This document shows positions 15,367-25,832 of a stretch of DNA of 64,000 nt, one piece after another. The notes below the pieces were generated by a model. It was not told the DNA's origin, did not search any database, and saw only the letters and a program-made list of their open reading frames with translations. The position numbers and the translations under genes are program-made. Numbering within the stretch: position 1 is the stretch's first letter; each line of letters starts with the position of its first letter. Source of the DNA: Roseitalea sp. (GTDB lineage: Bacteria > Pseudomonadota > Alphaproteobacteria > Rhizobiales > Rhizobiaceae); assembly GCA_017642895.1 (NCBI GenBank), contig JAEPON010000020.1:1-64000 (forward strand), given 5' to 3'.

Positions 15367-17240
15367 TCATCGACCGGCGGCGGTTCCTGGCCGTCGCCGC
15401 GGGCGGCCTTGCGGCCTCGGCCGGCTTTCCGAAATTGTCGCTGGCGGCCAATGCGCGCGGGACGCCGCTGCACGGCCTGTCCGCCTTCGGCGACCTGAAA
15501 TACCCGCCCGGTTTCGCGCGGTTCGACTATGCAAACGCCGATGCGCCGGCGGGCGGGGTGTTCAACTTCCAGCCCTGGTACTGGTACTTCAACCAGAACT
15601 ACCAATCCTTCAACACGCTCAATGCGTTCGTGCGCCGGGGCGATGCGCCGCCGCGCATGGAGATGTGTTTCGATACGCTCATGGTGTCCGCGCATGATGA
15701 GCCCGACGCGATCTATGGCCACGTTGCCGAGACCGTGACGATCTCGGACGATGGCAACCGCTTCACATTCCGCCTGCGCGACATTGCGCGCTTTCACGAC
15801 GGCGCGCCGATCACCGCCGACGATGTCAAGTTCACCTATGACACGCTCAAGCAGGAAGGCCACCCGGACCTGTCGCTGCCGCTGCGGCCGCTGGCCGAAG
15901 TCATCGCCGACTACCCGCAGACGGTGACGCTGGTGTTCGACGGCACCCAGTCCGCCCAGGCCATCCTGACGATCGCATCGACCTATCCGATCCAGTCGGC
16001 GGCCTATTATGCGGACCGGACCTTTGACGCATCGACGCTCGAACCACCACTCGCATCGGGACCCTACAGGGTCGGCCGTTTCAATGCGGGCAGCTTCATC
16101 GAGTTCGAGCGCGTCGAGGACTATTGGGGACGGGCGACCGGCACTGGAGCGGGGCAGAATCATTTTCAGACGATCCGCATCGAGTTCTACGCTGAACGGC
16201 AGGCAGGCTTTGAAGCGTTCAAGAAGGGCGAGGTCACCTGGCGGCGCGAGTTCACCTCCAAGACATGGGCAACCGAGTACAATTTCCCGGCGATCACCGA
16301 CGGCCGGGTGGTCAAGTCCCTTGTCGATGCCGATGTGCGGCCGTCCATGCAGGCCTGGGCGCTCAATCAGCGGCGCGAACGGTTCGCCGACCGGCGGGTG
16401 CGCGATGCGATCGCGCTGTGCTTTGATTTCGAGTGGACCAACCAGAACCTGTTCTACGGGCTCTACGAGCGCAGCCATTCGTTGTTTGCCGGATCGCACT
16501 ATGAAGCGTCGGGCCCGCCGGACGTCGCCGAAACCGCCCTGATCCAGAAGCTTGCAGCCCAACACGACTTGCCCGATGGGCTCGACGGCGAAGCCCACAT
16601 GCAGCCGGTCGCCGACGGGTCGGGCCGAGACCGGGCGCGGCTGCGCGAGGCGACCCGCCTTCTGGCCGAGGCCGGCTGGACGGCCGATGGCGAAGGCCGG
16701 CTGCGCAATGCGGACGGCGAGACGCTGGATGTCGAAATGCTGATCCGGTCATCGATCTTCGAACGCATTTACGGCCCCTATGTGCGCACCATGAACCTGG
16801 TCGGCATCAATGCCAGCCTGCGGCTGGTCGATCCCGCGCAATATCAGGCGCGCACCAATGATTTCGACTTCGACATGGCGGGGCGCGGCATTGGCTGGAC
16901 GCCAACGCCGACACAGAGCGGCATTGAGGGCGTTTTCGGATCGGCATCGGCCAATCTGCCCGGCTCGCGCAATTGGACCGGCCTTGCCGATCCGCTGGTC
17001 GATGCGCTGATCGCCGAAGTGGGCGCGGCCCCCGATCGCGATGCCTACCGCACGGCAATGCGTGTTCTGGACCGGGTGTTGCGTTTGCGGCGCGACTGGA
17101 TTCCAAATTGGCGCGCAGCGAATCAGTTCATCGCCTATTGGGACATGTTCGGTTTCGACGACAAGCCGGACTATTTCTGGCCGATCGAGGCGCTGTGGTG
17201 GTTCGACGAGGAAAAGGCGCGCGCGATTGGCAGGGCATGA
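15363..17240 (+). CDS. YejA-type extracellular solute-binding protein (second copy, Tat-like leader)
   Basis: A 625-residue paralogue of the preceding protein, with the same segments (FHDGAPITADDVKFTYDTLK, ASGPYRVGRF and a late WIPNWRAANQFIAYWDMF). Its leader MIIDRRRFLAVAAGGLAASA carries the RRxFL twin-arginine pattern, unlike the Sec leader of the first copy. ATG 15363 overlaps the upstream stop in ATGA, indicating translational coupling. Two tandem binding proteins ahead of yejB are usual in Hyphomicrobiales and may widen the ligand range of one transporter. The predicted ligand class is oligopeptides or muropeptides. Confidence 0.9.
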   Translation: MIIDRRRFLAVAAGGLAASAGFPKLSLAANARGTPLHGLSAFGDLKYPPGFARFDYANADAPAGGVFNFQPWYWYFNQNYQSFNTLNAFVRRGDAPPRMEMCFDTLMVSAHDEPDAIYGHVAETVTISDDGNRFTFRLRDIARFHDGAPITADDVKFTYDTLKQEGHPDLSLPLRPLAEVIADYPQTVTLVFDGTQSAQAILTIASTYPIQSAAYYADRTFDASTLEPPLASGPYRVGRFNAGSFIEFERVEDYWGRATGTGAGQNHFQTIRIEFYAERQAGFEAFKKGEVTWRREFTSKTWATEYNFPAITDGRVVKSLVDADVRPSMQAWALNQRRERFADRRVRDAIALCFDFEWTNQNLFYGLYERSHSLFAGSHYEASGPPDVAETALIQKLAAQHDLPDGLDGEAHMQPVADGSGRDRARLREATRLLAEAGWTADGEGRLRNADGETLDVEMLIRSSIFERIYGPYVRTMNLVGINASLRLVDPAQYQARTNDFDFDMAGRGIGWTPTPTQSGIEGVFGSASANLPGSRNWTGLADPLVDALIAEVGAAPDRDAYRTAMRVLDRVLRLRRDWIPNWRAANQFIAYWDMFGFDDKPDYFWPIEALWWFDEEKARAIGRA

Positions 17241-17289
17241 GGCGATAATGATCCCGACCCGCGATCCGCGCGCGCGGAGGGGCTGAGCC

Positions 17290-18402
17290 ATGGGCGCCTA
17301 TATTCTCCGCCGTCTCCTGCTGATGGTTCCGACCATTTTCGGGATCATGGCGATTTCCTTTGTCATCGTGCAGTTCGCGCCCGGCGGTCCGGTCGAGCAG
17401 GTCATCGCGCAACTGACCGGCCAGGGGGGCGATGCGACCGAGCGCTTCACCGGCGGGGGCAGCGAGGTTTCCGGCGCCGATGAATTCGGCAGCGGCGTCG
17501 AGGGCGGCGGGGTCAGTTCGCGCTATCGCGGCGCGCAGGGGCTCGACCCCGAATTCATCGCCGATCTCGAGCGCCAGTTCGGGTTCGACAAGCCGCCGCT
17601 CGTGCGGTTCGGCAACATGATCTGGGACTATCTGCGCTTCGATTTCGGCGAGAGCTATTTCCGCGACATCACGGTCATCGACCTGATCCTGGAAAAGATG
17701 CCGGTTTCGGTCTCGCTGGGGCTCTGGATCACGCTGATCTCCTATGCGATCTCCATTCCGCTCGGCATCCGCAAGGCGGTGTCCGACGGCTCGCGCTTCG
17801 ATGTGTGGACGTCGGGCGTGATCATCGTCGCCTATGCCATTCCCGGATTCCTGTTTGCGATCCTCTTGATCGTCCTGTTTGCCGGCGGCTCGTTCTTTGA
17901 CTGGTTCCCCTTACGCGGGCTTGTCTCCGACAATTGGGCCGACCTGTCCTGGCCGGAGCGGATCGTTGATTATTTCTGGCACCTGACCCTGCCGCTGACG
18001 GCGATGGTGCTGTCGGCGTTCGCGACCACGACGCTCCTGACCAAGAACTCGTTTCTCGACGAGATCCGCAAGCAATATGTGATCACCGCGCGGGCCAAGG
18101 GATTGACCGAACGCCAGGTGCTCTACGGCCACGTCTTCCGCAACGCGATGCTGATCATCATTGCCGGCTTTCCGGCGGCGTTCATCTCGGCCTTCTTTAC
18201 CGGATCGCTTTTGATCGAGACGATCTTCTCGCTCGACGGCCTTGGCCTTCTGGGCTTCACCTCGGTGGTCAATCGCGACTATCCGGTGGTGTTCGCAACG
18301 CTCTACATCTTCTCGCTGATGGGGCTTCTGGTCAGCCTCCTGTCGGACCTGATGTATACGTGGATCGACCCGCGCATCGATTTCGAAAGCCGGGAGGTTT
18401 AG
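17290..18402 (+). CDS. yejB: Peptide ABC transporter permease YejB
   Basis: A 370-residue inner-membrane permease of the DppB/OppB type. It starts MGAYILRRLLLMVPTIFGIM, has a Gly/Ser-rich periplasmic insertion (about residues 45-85) typical of YejB, five further membrane helices and the EAA-type loop YVITARAKGLTERQVLYGHV that docks onto the ATPase. It pairs with YejE. The gene begins 49 bases after the second binding protein. Its stop codon (18400-18402) overlaps the left end of a 265-bp inverted-repeat element that separates it from yejE. Confidence 0.94.
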   Translation: MGAYILRRLLLMVPTIFGIMAISFVIVQFAPGGPVEQVIAQLTGQGGDATERFTGGGSEVSGADEFGSGVEGGGVSSRYRGAQGLDPEFIADLERQFGFDKPPLVRFGNMIWDYLRFDFGESYFRDITVIDLILEKMPVSVSLGLWITLISYAISIPLGIRKAVSDGSRFDVWTSGVIIVAYAIPGFLFAILLIVLFAGGSFFDWFPLRGLVSDNWADLSWPERIVDYFWHLTLPLTAMVLSAFATTTLLTKNSFLDEIRKQYVITARAKGLTERQVLYGHVFRNAMLIIIAGFPAAFISAFFTGSLLIETIFSLDGLGLLGFTSVVNRDYPVVFATLYIFSLMGLLVSLLSDLMYTWIDPRIDFESREV

Positions 18403-18665
18403 GTCGCGTGCCCATGATTGCGGTGGAATTGGTATGAGACGATTTGCTTGGACACCAGGAGCAGCTGCGTCGGAAGTCTGGCTGACTTTCAAGCGGCTGC
18501 GACGCCGTGCCCAGGCAAATCGACCATATCCTTCGGACGGCGAAGTGGCTTCGCGCTGCTTTGTCGCCACTCTCAACCGTGCCACCAGCACGTTTCTCGA
18601 GCGGCTTCGCGCATCGCATTGCCACTTCGGCCGCCAATTGCACCGCAATCATGGGCAAGCGACCT
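18401..18665. repeat. 265-bp structured element with 32-bp terminal inverted repeats
   Basis: Between yejB and yejE lies a segment bounded by inverted repeats of 32 bp with two mismatches (18401-18432 and 18634-18665); the 16-bp core GCCCATGATTGCGGTG is perfect on both sides. Inside are two long-range hairpins: CGATTTGCTTGG (18440-18451) with CCAGGCAAATCG (18511-18522), and CGAAGTGGC (18541-18549) with GCCACTTCG (18621-18629). Sampled GC is near 55%, lower than the neighbours. Frames stay open across it (for example 78 codons, 18434-18670), but no protein family or ribosome binding site is evident. It resembles a miniature transposable or rhizobial palindromic intergenic element; no target-site duplication could be fixed. 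Confidence 0.8.
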
Positions 18666-18669
18666 CGTG

Positions 18670-19830
18670 ATGGACCAGACCGTGGAAAGCCCGACATTTG
18701 GCCGTGGCGGCACGATACCGCGGCGCAAGCGGCCGTTCCTGTCGCCGCTCAACCAGCGGCGCTGGCAGAACTTCAAGGCCAACCGGCGCGGTTACTGGTC
18801 GCTGTGGCTGTTTCTCGTCCTGTTCGTCCTGTCGCTTTTTGCCGAGTTCATCGCCAATGACCGGCCGATCCTGGTCTCCTACAAGGGCGAATTGCTGGCG
18901 CCGGTCTTCGTCAATTACCCCGAAGAGAAGTTCGGCGGGTTCCTGGCGCGGACCGACTATACCGACCCCTTCATTCAGGACGAGATCAACGCCAATGGCT
19001 GGATGGTCTGGCCGCCGATCCGCTATTCCTATCGCACCGTCAACAAGGAGGTGCCGACCACGGCGCCTTCCAGGCCCGCCTTCATGTTCGACAACCGCGA
19101 AGAGCTGTGCGCGCGCTATGCCGGCGGCGTGGACGACCCGAACTGCCACTGGAGCAATTTCAACTGGCTGGGGACGGACGATCAGGCCCGTGACGTGCTG
19201 GCACGCACGATCTACGGCTTCCGCATCTCGGTGCTGTTCGGTCTGATCCTGACCGTGGCCTCGGCGGTGATCGGCGTCACCGCCGGCGCGATCCAGGGCT
19301 ATTTCGGCGGCTGGACGGATCTCATCTTCCAGCGTGTCATCGAGATCTGGTCGTCGATCCCGGTCCTTTACATCCTGCTCATCATGGCCGCCGTGCTACC
19401 GCCGGGCTTCTGGGTGCTGCTGTGCATCATGCTGATCTTTTCCTGGGTCGGCTTTGTCGGCGTCGTGCGCGCGGAATTCCTGCGCGCCCGCAACTTCGAA
19501 TATGTCAACGCGGCGCGCGCGCTTGGCGTCTCGAACCGGACGATCATGTTCCGCCACCTTCTGCCCAACGCGATGGTGGCGACGCTAACCTTCCTGCCGT
19601 TCATCCTGAACGGCTCGATCACGACGCTGACCTCGCTCGATTTCCTCGGCTTCGGCCTGCCGCCCGGATCGGCCTCGCTCGGCGAACTGATTCTTCAGGG
19701 CAAGAACAATCTGCAAGCGCCATGGCTCGGCTTTTCCGGCTTCATCGTCATCTCGATCATGCTGTCGCTTTTGATCTTCATCGGCGAGGCGACGCGTGAT
19801 GCCTTCGATCCCAGGAAGACATTTGGGTGA
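18670..19830 (+). CDS. yejE: Peptide ABC transporter permease YejE
   Basis: A 386-residue permease of the DppC/OppC type, partner of YejB. It has a YejE-like N-terminus (LSPLNQRRWQNFKANRRGYW), a large periplasmic segment after the first helix, five more helices and the EAA loop YVNAARALGVSNRTIMFRHL. ATG 18670 or the adjacent GTG 18667 are both possible; neither has a good ribosome binding site because the inverted-repeat element ends only 2-5 bases upstream. The gene ends in TTTGGGTGA, followed by the VapBC module rather than directly by yejF. Confidence 0.93.
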   Translation: MDQTVESPTFGRGGTIPRRKRPFLSPLNQRRWQNFKANRRGYWSLWLFLVLFVLSLFAEFIANDRPILVSYKGELLAPVFVNYPEEKFGGFLARTDYTDPFIQDEINANGWMVWPPIRYSYRTVNKEVPTTAPSRPAFMFDNREELCARYAGGVDDPNCHWSNFNWLGTDDQARDVLARTIYGFRISVLFGLILTVASAVIGVTAGAIQGYFGGWTDLIFQRVIEIWSSIPVLYILLIMAAVLPPGFWVLLCIMLIFSWVGFVGVVRAEFLRARNFEYVNAARALGVSNRTIMFRHLLPNAMVATLTFLPFILNGSITTLTSLDFLGFGLPPGSASLGELILQGKNNLQAPWLGFSGFIVISIMLSLLIFIGEATRDAFDPRKTFG

Positions 19831-19853
19831 TGCGCAAAGCAATGCCATACGAA

Positions 19854-19867
19854 GGTAGAATTCTACC
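19854..19867. promoter_or_regulatory. Perfect 14-bp palindrome upstream of vapB (putative operator)
   Basis: GGTAGAATTCTACC is a perfect inverted repeat placed 12 bases before the vapB start. Type II antitoxins usually repress their own operon by binding such palindromes, so this is the likely VapB(C) operator. It also lies where the ribosome binding site and -10 region would be expected. Confidence 0.65.
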
Positions 19868-19879
19868 ATGGAGCCCGAG

Positions 19880-20143
19880 ATGGGTCTGAACATCAAGAAC
19901 GAGCGGGTTCATCGATTGGCCAAGGAACTGGCCCTCAAGCGCAATTCCACCATGACAGCCGTGATCCTTGACGCATTGGAAAGCGAGTTGGAACGAGATC
20001 AAGCTCGCTCCGATGAGGCTCAACGGCTTCGGATCAAGGCGCGAGAGCAGTTTCTCGCACACCGCGATACGATGAAGGAACGGCCGGCAGGCTACACCAG
20101 CACTCATGACGACCTTTATGATGAAGACGGCTTTCCGGCATGA
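19880..20143 (+). CDS. VapB-type antitoxin
   Basis: An 87-residue antitoxin of the VapB family in which the N-terminus MGLNIKNERVHRLAKELA folds as a DNA-binding ribbon-helix-helix-like domain and the C-terminal half wraps the toxin. The ATG at 19880 was chosen because MxLNIKN is the usual start; an in-frame ATG at 19868 would add four residues. The stop overlaps the toxin start (ATGA). The gene sits between yejE and yejF, where no other gene is expected, and its base composition is less GC-rich than the flanking permease genes, consistent with transfer. Confidence 0.88.
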   Translation: MGLNIKNERVHRLAKELALKRNSTMTAVILDALESELERDQARSDEAQRLRIKAREQFLAHRDTMKERPAGYTSTHDDLYDEDGFPA

Positions 20144-20528
20144 TTGTCGATGTGTCAGCGATCGTGGCGTTTATCATGAAAGAAGAGGGCAGCGGCATCT
20201 ACGAGCCTTACCTGTTCAGCGACACGGTTCCGCTGTTCATATCCGCCATCAATTGGTGGGAGGTCCATGCCCGCATCATCAGGCACGACAAGCCCGACGT
20301 CACGCAATCGTTGCAGTTCTTTCAACGTGGAACGCGCATGAAGTTCGTCGCAGTAGACAAAGACCAAACCAACATGGCCATCGAAGCATTCCGCCGCTTC
20401 GGCAAGGGACGCCATCCTGCCAAACTCAATCTCGGCGACTGTTTCGCCTATGCGCTGGCCAAGGGTCGAAACGAGCCTGTGCTCTTCAAGGGCAATGATT
20501 TTCACCACACCGATGTGCGGGTTGCGTT

Positions 20529-20532
<4 letters not shown>
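20140..20532 (+). CDS. VapC-type PIN-domain ribonuclease toxin
   Basis: A 130-residue PIN-domain protein expected to cut specific RNAs (often initiator tRNA or rRNA) when not bound by its antitoxin. The acidic metal-binding residues are all visible: Asp4 (MIVDVSAIVAF), Glu41 (NWWEVHAR), Asp100 (NLGDCFAYALA) and Asp120 (FKGNDF). The start overlaps vapB by ATGA, and its stop overlaps the GTG start of yejF, so toxin and transporter ATPase are translationally linked. Sampled 60-base lines are about 52-57% GC against about 68% in yejF. Confidence 0.9.
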
Positions 20533-22157
<1,625 letters not shown>

Positions 22158-22181
22158 TCTTTTTGTAAGCGAGCGCGCGCG

Positions 22182-23141
22182 ATGGCATCCTCTTCCGGCA
22201 CGATCCTTTTGTCCGTCACCGGCTTCGACCCCGCCGTCTGGCGCGAGGAGATCGAGCAGGCCGCCCCCGGCCGGACCGTCGTGACCGAACCGGACGGCCC
22301 TGAAGACGCAACCATCCACTACGCTGTCGTGTGGAAACAGCGGCCCGGCATTCTCAACCGGCTGCCCAATCTCAAGGCGATCTTCTCGATCGGCGCGGGC
22401 GTCGATCATATCTTTGCCGGTCCCGATGTCCCGGACGTGCCGATCGTGCGCGTCGTCGCCGACGATCTGACCGAACGGATGAGCGAATATGTGGTCTGGC
22501 AGGTGCTCGACCATCACCGGAAGGGACCGCGCTACCGGCGCCAGCAGGCCGAGAAAATCTGGAACGAAGACCGGATGCAACCGGCGGCGCGTGACGTGAC
22601 GGTGGGCATTCTGGGTCTCGGCGTGCTCGGGCTCGATGCGGCGCGCAAGCTCGCCGCGCTTGGCTTCAAGGTCGCCGGCTGGAGCCGGACGGAGAAGACC
22701 GTTGACGGCATTGCAACATTTGCCGGCGAGGACGGCCTCGACGGATTTCTGGCCGTCAGCGACATCGTCGTGTGCCTTTTGCCGTTGACGCCGAAGACGC
22801 GGGGCATCCTGTCCAAACCGCTGTTTGCGAAGATGAAACGGCGCGGCGCGCTCGGACCGGCAGTGCTGATCAATGCCGGCCGCGGCGACCTGCAGAACGA
22901 GGCCGATATCCTTGCGGCGCTGGAGAATGGCTGGCTCGGCGCGGCGAGCCTGGACGTTTTCCAGACCGAACCCCTGCCCGAAACAAGCCCGCTCTGGACC
23001 CATCCGCGCGTGACGGTCACGCCCCATGCGGCGGCGACCTCCGTGCCCGCCGCGCTGATCCCGCCGATGATCGCGCAGATGGAGGCGCATGAGCGCGGCG
23101 AGCCGCTGACCGGCCTGGTCGATCGCGACGCCGGTTACTGA
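22182..23141 (+). CDS. ghrA: Glyoxylate/hydroxypyruvate reductase A-like dehydrogenase
   Basis: A 319-residue D-isomer-specific 2-hydroxyacid dehydrogenase. It resembles GhrA, which reduces glyoxylate and hydroxypyruvate with NADPH. Visible parts are IFSIGAGVDHI, the Rossmann motif GILGLGVLGLDAA, SRTEK after the second strand, the INAGRGDLQNE arginine loop and the catalytic HAAATS. It starts 24 bases after yejF on the same strand and is probably read from the yej transcript. It ends close to the convergent NlpC/P60 gene. The exact substrate is inferred from family only. Confidence 0.85.
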   Translation: MASSSGTILLSVTGFDPAVWREEIEQAAPGRTVVTEPDGPEDATIHYAVVWKQRPGILNRLPNLKAIFSIGAGVDHIFAGPDVPDVPIVRVVADDLTERMSEYVVWQVLDHHRKGPRYRRQQAEKIWNEDRMQPAARDVTVGILGLGVLGLDAARKLAALGFKVAGWSRTEKTVDGIATFAGEDGLDGFLAVSDIVVCLLPLTPKTRGILSKPLFAKMKRRGALGPAVLINAGRGDLQNEADILAALENGWLGAASLDVFQTEPLPETSPLWTHPRVTVTPHAAATSVPAALIPPMIAQMEAHERGEPLTGLVDRDAGY

Positions 23142-23147
23142 CCCCGG

Positions 23148-24011
23148 TCAGGGCCGGCGATGGCTGGTCGGGTTTCCATAAAGGGCCGCAATCCGGTCGA
23201 TCGCATCGCCGAGCGGTTCGCTCGACACCGCCATCGCGTCTGCGTTGGCGTGCAGGAGCGTGTCGGCATTGCGCATGATGCCGACATGTCCGGCCCAGAA
23301 GACGAGATCGCCGCGCTGAAGGCCGTTTGCGGGGTCGACGGGTTCGCCCAGTTGCGTTTCCTGCATGTCGCTGTCGCGCGGCACGGCCCTTCCGGCCATC
23401 AGCATGGCCAGTTGCACAAGGCCCGAACAGTCGATGCCGAAGGCCGATGTTCCGCCCCACAGATAGGGCGTGCGCAGCAGGGTTTCGGCTGCGGTGACAA
23501 AATCCGGCGCATGATCGCCGACCGGACGGACATGGCGGGCCGGGCAATAGTGGTCATCGTCAAGACGTGCATAGGCAACGTGGCGGTTCTCGACGGTTTC
23601 CAGGACCGAAACCAGCGAACCCATCGACAGGCAGTCGGCGGCCGGACGCTTGAAATCGGGTTCATCGAAGACGAACGTCCTTGCGGCTGCGATGCGGTGG
23701 GTGCCGGTGGCCGTACCGGACGGCTTGTCGAGAGCCCGCTGGGCGACGTAGCCGACATAGCCATCGCGTTCCGCCTGGACCCATGCCCAGCCTTCATCGG
23801 CCTGAAACATGCGGACGCGGTCGCCATGGAGCAGTTGCGTTCCCAGCCCGGCCCGGGGTGTGGGCTGGGTGCGCATGTCGACGACCGCGTCGCGGACGAC
23901 CAGTTCCTCGCCATCGGCAAAATGAAAGGCGTCCACCAGGCCACGCAACCGGGCGTCGGCAAGATCGTAGCGAAAGGCATGCAGACGAGGATCAAGGGGC
24001 GTTTCGGTCAT
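23148..24011 (-). CDS. NlpC/P60 family peptidoglycan endopeptidase with SH3 domains
   Basis: A 287-residue predicted cysteine peptidase that cuts gamma-D-Glu-diaminopimelate bonds in peptidoglycan stem peptides. N-terminal SH3-like segments (about residues 38-165) precede the NlpC/P60 core with catalytic Cys195 (GIDCSGLVQLA), His242 (GHVGIM) and His254 (LLHANA). No signal peptide is seen, as in dipeptidyl-peptidase VI types that act on imported murein peptides. Its start overlaps the end of the MarR gene by four bases, and an aminopeptidase gene lies upstream, which suggests joint peptide turnover. Confidence 0.88.
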   Translation of the reverse strand: MTETPLDPRLHAFRYDLADARLRGLVDAFHFADGEELVVRDAVVDMRTQPTPRAGLGTQLLHGDRVRMFQADEGWAWVQAERDGYVGYVAQRALDKPSGTATGTHRIAAARTFVFDEPDFKRPAADCLSMGSLVSVLETVENRHVAYARLDDDHYCPARHVRPVGDHAPDFVTAAETLLRTPYLWGGTSAFGIDCSGLVQLAMLMAGRAVPRDSDMQETQLGEPVDPANGLQRGDLVFWAGHVGIMRNADTLLHANADAMAVSSEPLGDAIDRIAALYGNPTSHRRP

Positions 24012-24358
24012 GTGGGCAACTCCCTTGCCTTGGCGATGATCACGTCGGCGAACCGTTCAAGGTAGAGCGCGCCATCGACAGTGCGGGCGATGACCACATT
24101 GCGCCGGTCGCGCGGATCGCGGTGCCGCGTGACCAGCTTCATGGCACCCATCGTGTCGAGTGCCCGCGTGATCACCGGCTTGGTGACGCCGAGATGGGCG
24201 GCAAGCCCGCGCACCGAGTGCGGCGGCGGATCGAGATAGACGGTCAGAAGAATGGCCAATTGGCGCGTCGTCAGGTCGGGGGCGCTGTCGCGCACCTCCG
24301 CAAGCGATACCTGGTGCCAGAGCGCGAGCGCCTGGCTTGGCCTCAAAGTGACCGTCAT
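24008..24358 (-). CDS. MarR family transcriptional regulator
   Basis: A 116-residue winged-helix protein. The recognition region reads SVRGLAAHLGVTKPVITRAL and is followed by the wing VTRHRDPRDRRNVVIART, both typical of MarR. It is shorter than many MarR proteins, with reduced dimerisation helices. It overlaps the downstream NlpC/P60 gene by four bases (ATGA) and lies 74 bases after the aminopeptidase gene. It may regulate this peptide-turnover cluster, but no operator was identified and the ligand is unknown. Confidence 0.85.
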   Translation of the reverse strand: MTVTLRPSQALALWHQVSLAEVRDSAPDLTTRQLAILLTVYLDPPPHSVRGLAAHLGVTKPVITRALDTMGAMKLVTRHRDPRDRRNVVIARTVDGALYLERFADVIIAKARELPT

Positions 24359-24432
24359 CGTTCGCAGGTCGCACAGAAACGTTTCGGAACCGTTTCAATA
24401 TGCCGGCTCAGGCGGATTGATACAAGATGCCT

Positions 24433-25815
24433 TCAACCGCCGCCATATCGTGCCTCCAACACCGAGAACAGCGCGCGGATCGCCTGTGCTTCGCCGCCGA
24501 CGGGAGCATGGGGTTTCGGCTTCGGTGTCCAGGCGAAGAGGTCCAGATGCAGCCATGGCGTCCTGTCCGACACGAACTTGCGCAGGAACAAAGCGGCGGT
24601 CACCGATCCGGCGAACCCGTCGGCCGTCACGTTGGCGCAATCGGCAACAGTCGATGACAGGCCCCGTGCATAGGGTTGCCACAAGGGCATGCGCCACAAC
24701 GGATCGCGCTGCGTTTCGGCCGCCTGCGCCAGGGCGCCGGCCAGCGTGTCGTCGTCGGTGTAAAAGGGGACGATATCGGGTCCGAGCGCAACGCGGGCCG
24801 CGCCGGTCAGGGTCGCCATGTCGATGATCAGGTCCGGTTCTTCCTCATCGGCCAGCGCCAACGCGTCCGCCAGCACCAGACGGCCCTCCGCGTCGGTGTG
24901 CCCGATTTCCACCGTCAGGCCCTTGCGTGTCGGGTAGACATCTCCGGGGCGAAATGCGTTTCCGGAAATCGCGTTCTCGACCGCGGGAACCAGCACGCGC
25001 AGCCGAACCTCCAGCCCCAGCTTCATGATCATGGCAGCCAGGCCAAGCACGTTGGCCGCGCCGCCCATGTCCTTTTTCATGTTGCGCATCGGCGTCGAGG
25101 GCTTGATGCCGAGGCCACCGGTGTCGAACGAGACACCCTTGCCCACCAAAGTCAGCTTCGGCGCGCTCTTTTTGCCCCAGCGCAGGTCGATCAGCCGCGG
25201 CGGCGTCGCCGAAGCGCGGCCGACCGCATGGATCATCGGCAGTTTCTTGGCGATCAGTTCCTCGCCCGTGATTGTCTTGACGACCGCCTTGTGGCCGGCG
25301 GCCAGTGCACGGGTGGCCGCTTCGATCGCATCGGGGCCCATATCGTTGGCTGGCGTGTTGACGAGATCGCGCGTCAGCGACACCGCGCCGGCGACCGCCT
25401 CGAGACGGGCGCGATCGACGGTTTTGTCGGGCACGAGCCGCACCCGCTTGGACGACGCCTTGCGGTAGCGGTCGAACCGGTATGCGCCCATGCAAAAGCC
25501 CAGCATCGCCTGGTCGATGTCGGTCGCCGCAGGATTGGCAACGAACCAGTCGCCCGACGGCAGTTTGCCCGCAAGCGCGCCCAGCGCGAACGGATCGGCC
25601 GGATCGCCCAAGGCAACCGCCGCCCCGGCCGGACCATCGGCGCCGTCGGCGGGCACGGTCGACACCGCGCCCAGCTCGGGCTCAAAGCCGGATGCTTCCA
25701 GCCAAGCCGACACATGGTCTGGAATATCGGAAGCATCCTCGCCGACAATCCAGACGGGACGGGCATCAGCGCGCGTTTCGTCGGGAGCCAGCATTGTCAT
25801 TGGATCAGCCATCAT
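24433..25815 (-). CDS. M17 leucyl aminopeptidase family protein
   Basis: A 460-residue cytosolic aminopeptidase with two metal ions. The catalytic domain shows VGKGVSFDTGGLGIKPSTPM, the KDMGGAANVLG segment and the motif HTDAEGRLVLADAL, where most M17 enzymes have NTDAEGRL. The N-terminal domain is weakly conserved, as usual. Starts at 25815 or 25812 are equivalent; CGAGGAC lies just upstream. It is first in a minus-strand run with MarR and NlpC/P60 and is divergent from tadD. It could degrade peptides imported by the neighbouring Yej transporter; that link is inference. Confidence 0.92.
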   Translation of the reverse strand: MMADPMTMLAPDETRADARPVWIVGEDASDIPDHVSAWLEASGFEPELGAVSTVPADGADGPAGAAVALGDPADPFALGALAGKLPSGDWFVANPAATDIDQAMLGFCMGAYRFDRYRKASSKRVRLVPDKTVDRARLEAVAGAVSLTRDLVNTPANDMGPDAIEAATRALAAGHKAVVKTITGEELIAKKLPMIHAVGRASATPPRLIDLRWGKKSAPKLTLVGKGVSFDTGGLGIKPSTPMRNMKKDMGGAANVLGLAAMIMKLGLEVRLRVLVPAVENAISGNAFRPGDVYPTRKGLTVEIGHTDAEGRLVLADALALADEEEPDLIIDMATLTGAARVALGPDIVPFYTDDDTLAGALAQAAETQRDPLWRMPLWQPYARGLSSTVADCANVTADGFAGSVTAALFLRKFVSDRTPWLHLDLFAWTPKPKPHAPVGGEAQAIRALFSVLEARYGGG

Positions 25816-25832
25816 GTCCTCGGCGTACGGGA

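Noticed and set aside
18434..18670. A 78-codon frame across the inverted-repeat element
   Set aside because: Open frames run through the element in more than one phase, there is no ribosome binding site, and the protein has no recognisable feature. The inverted-repeat structure explains the segment better.
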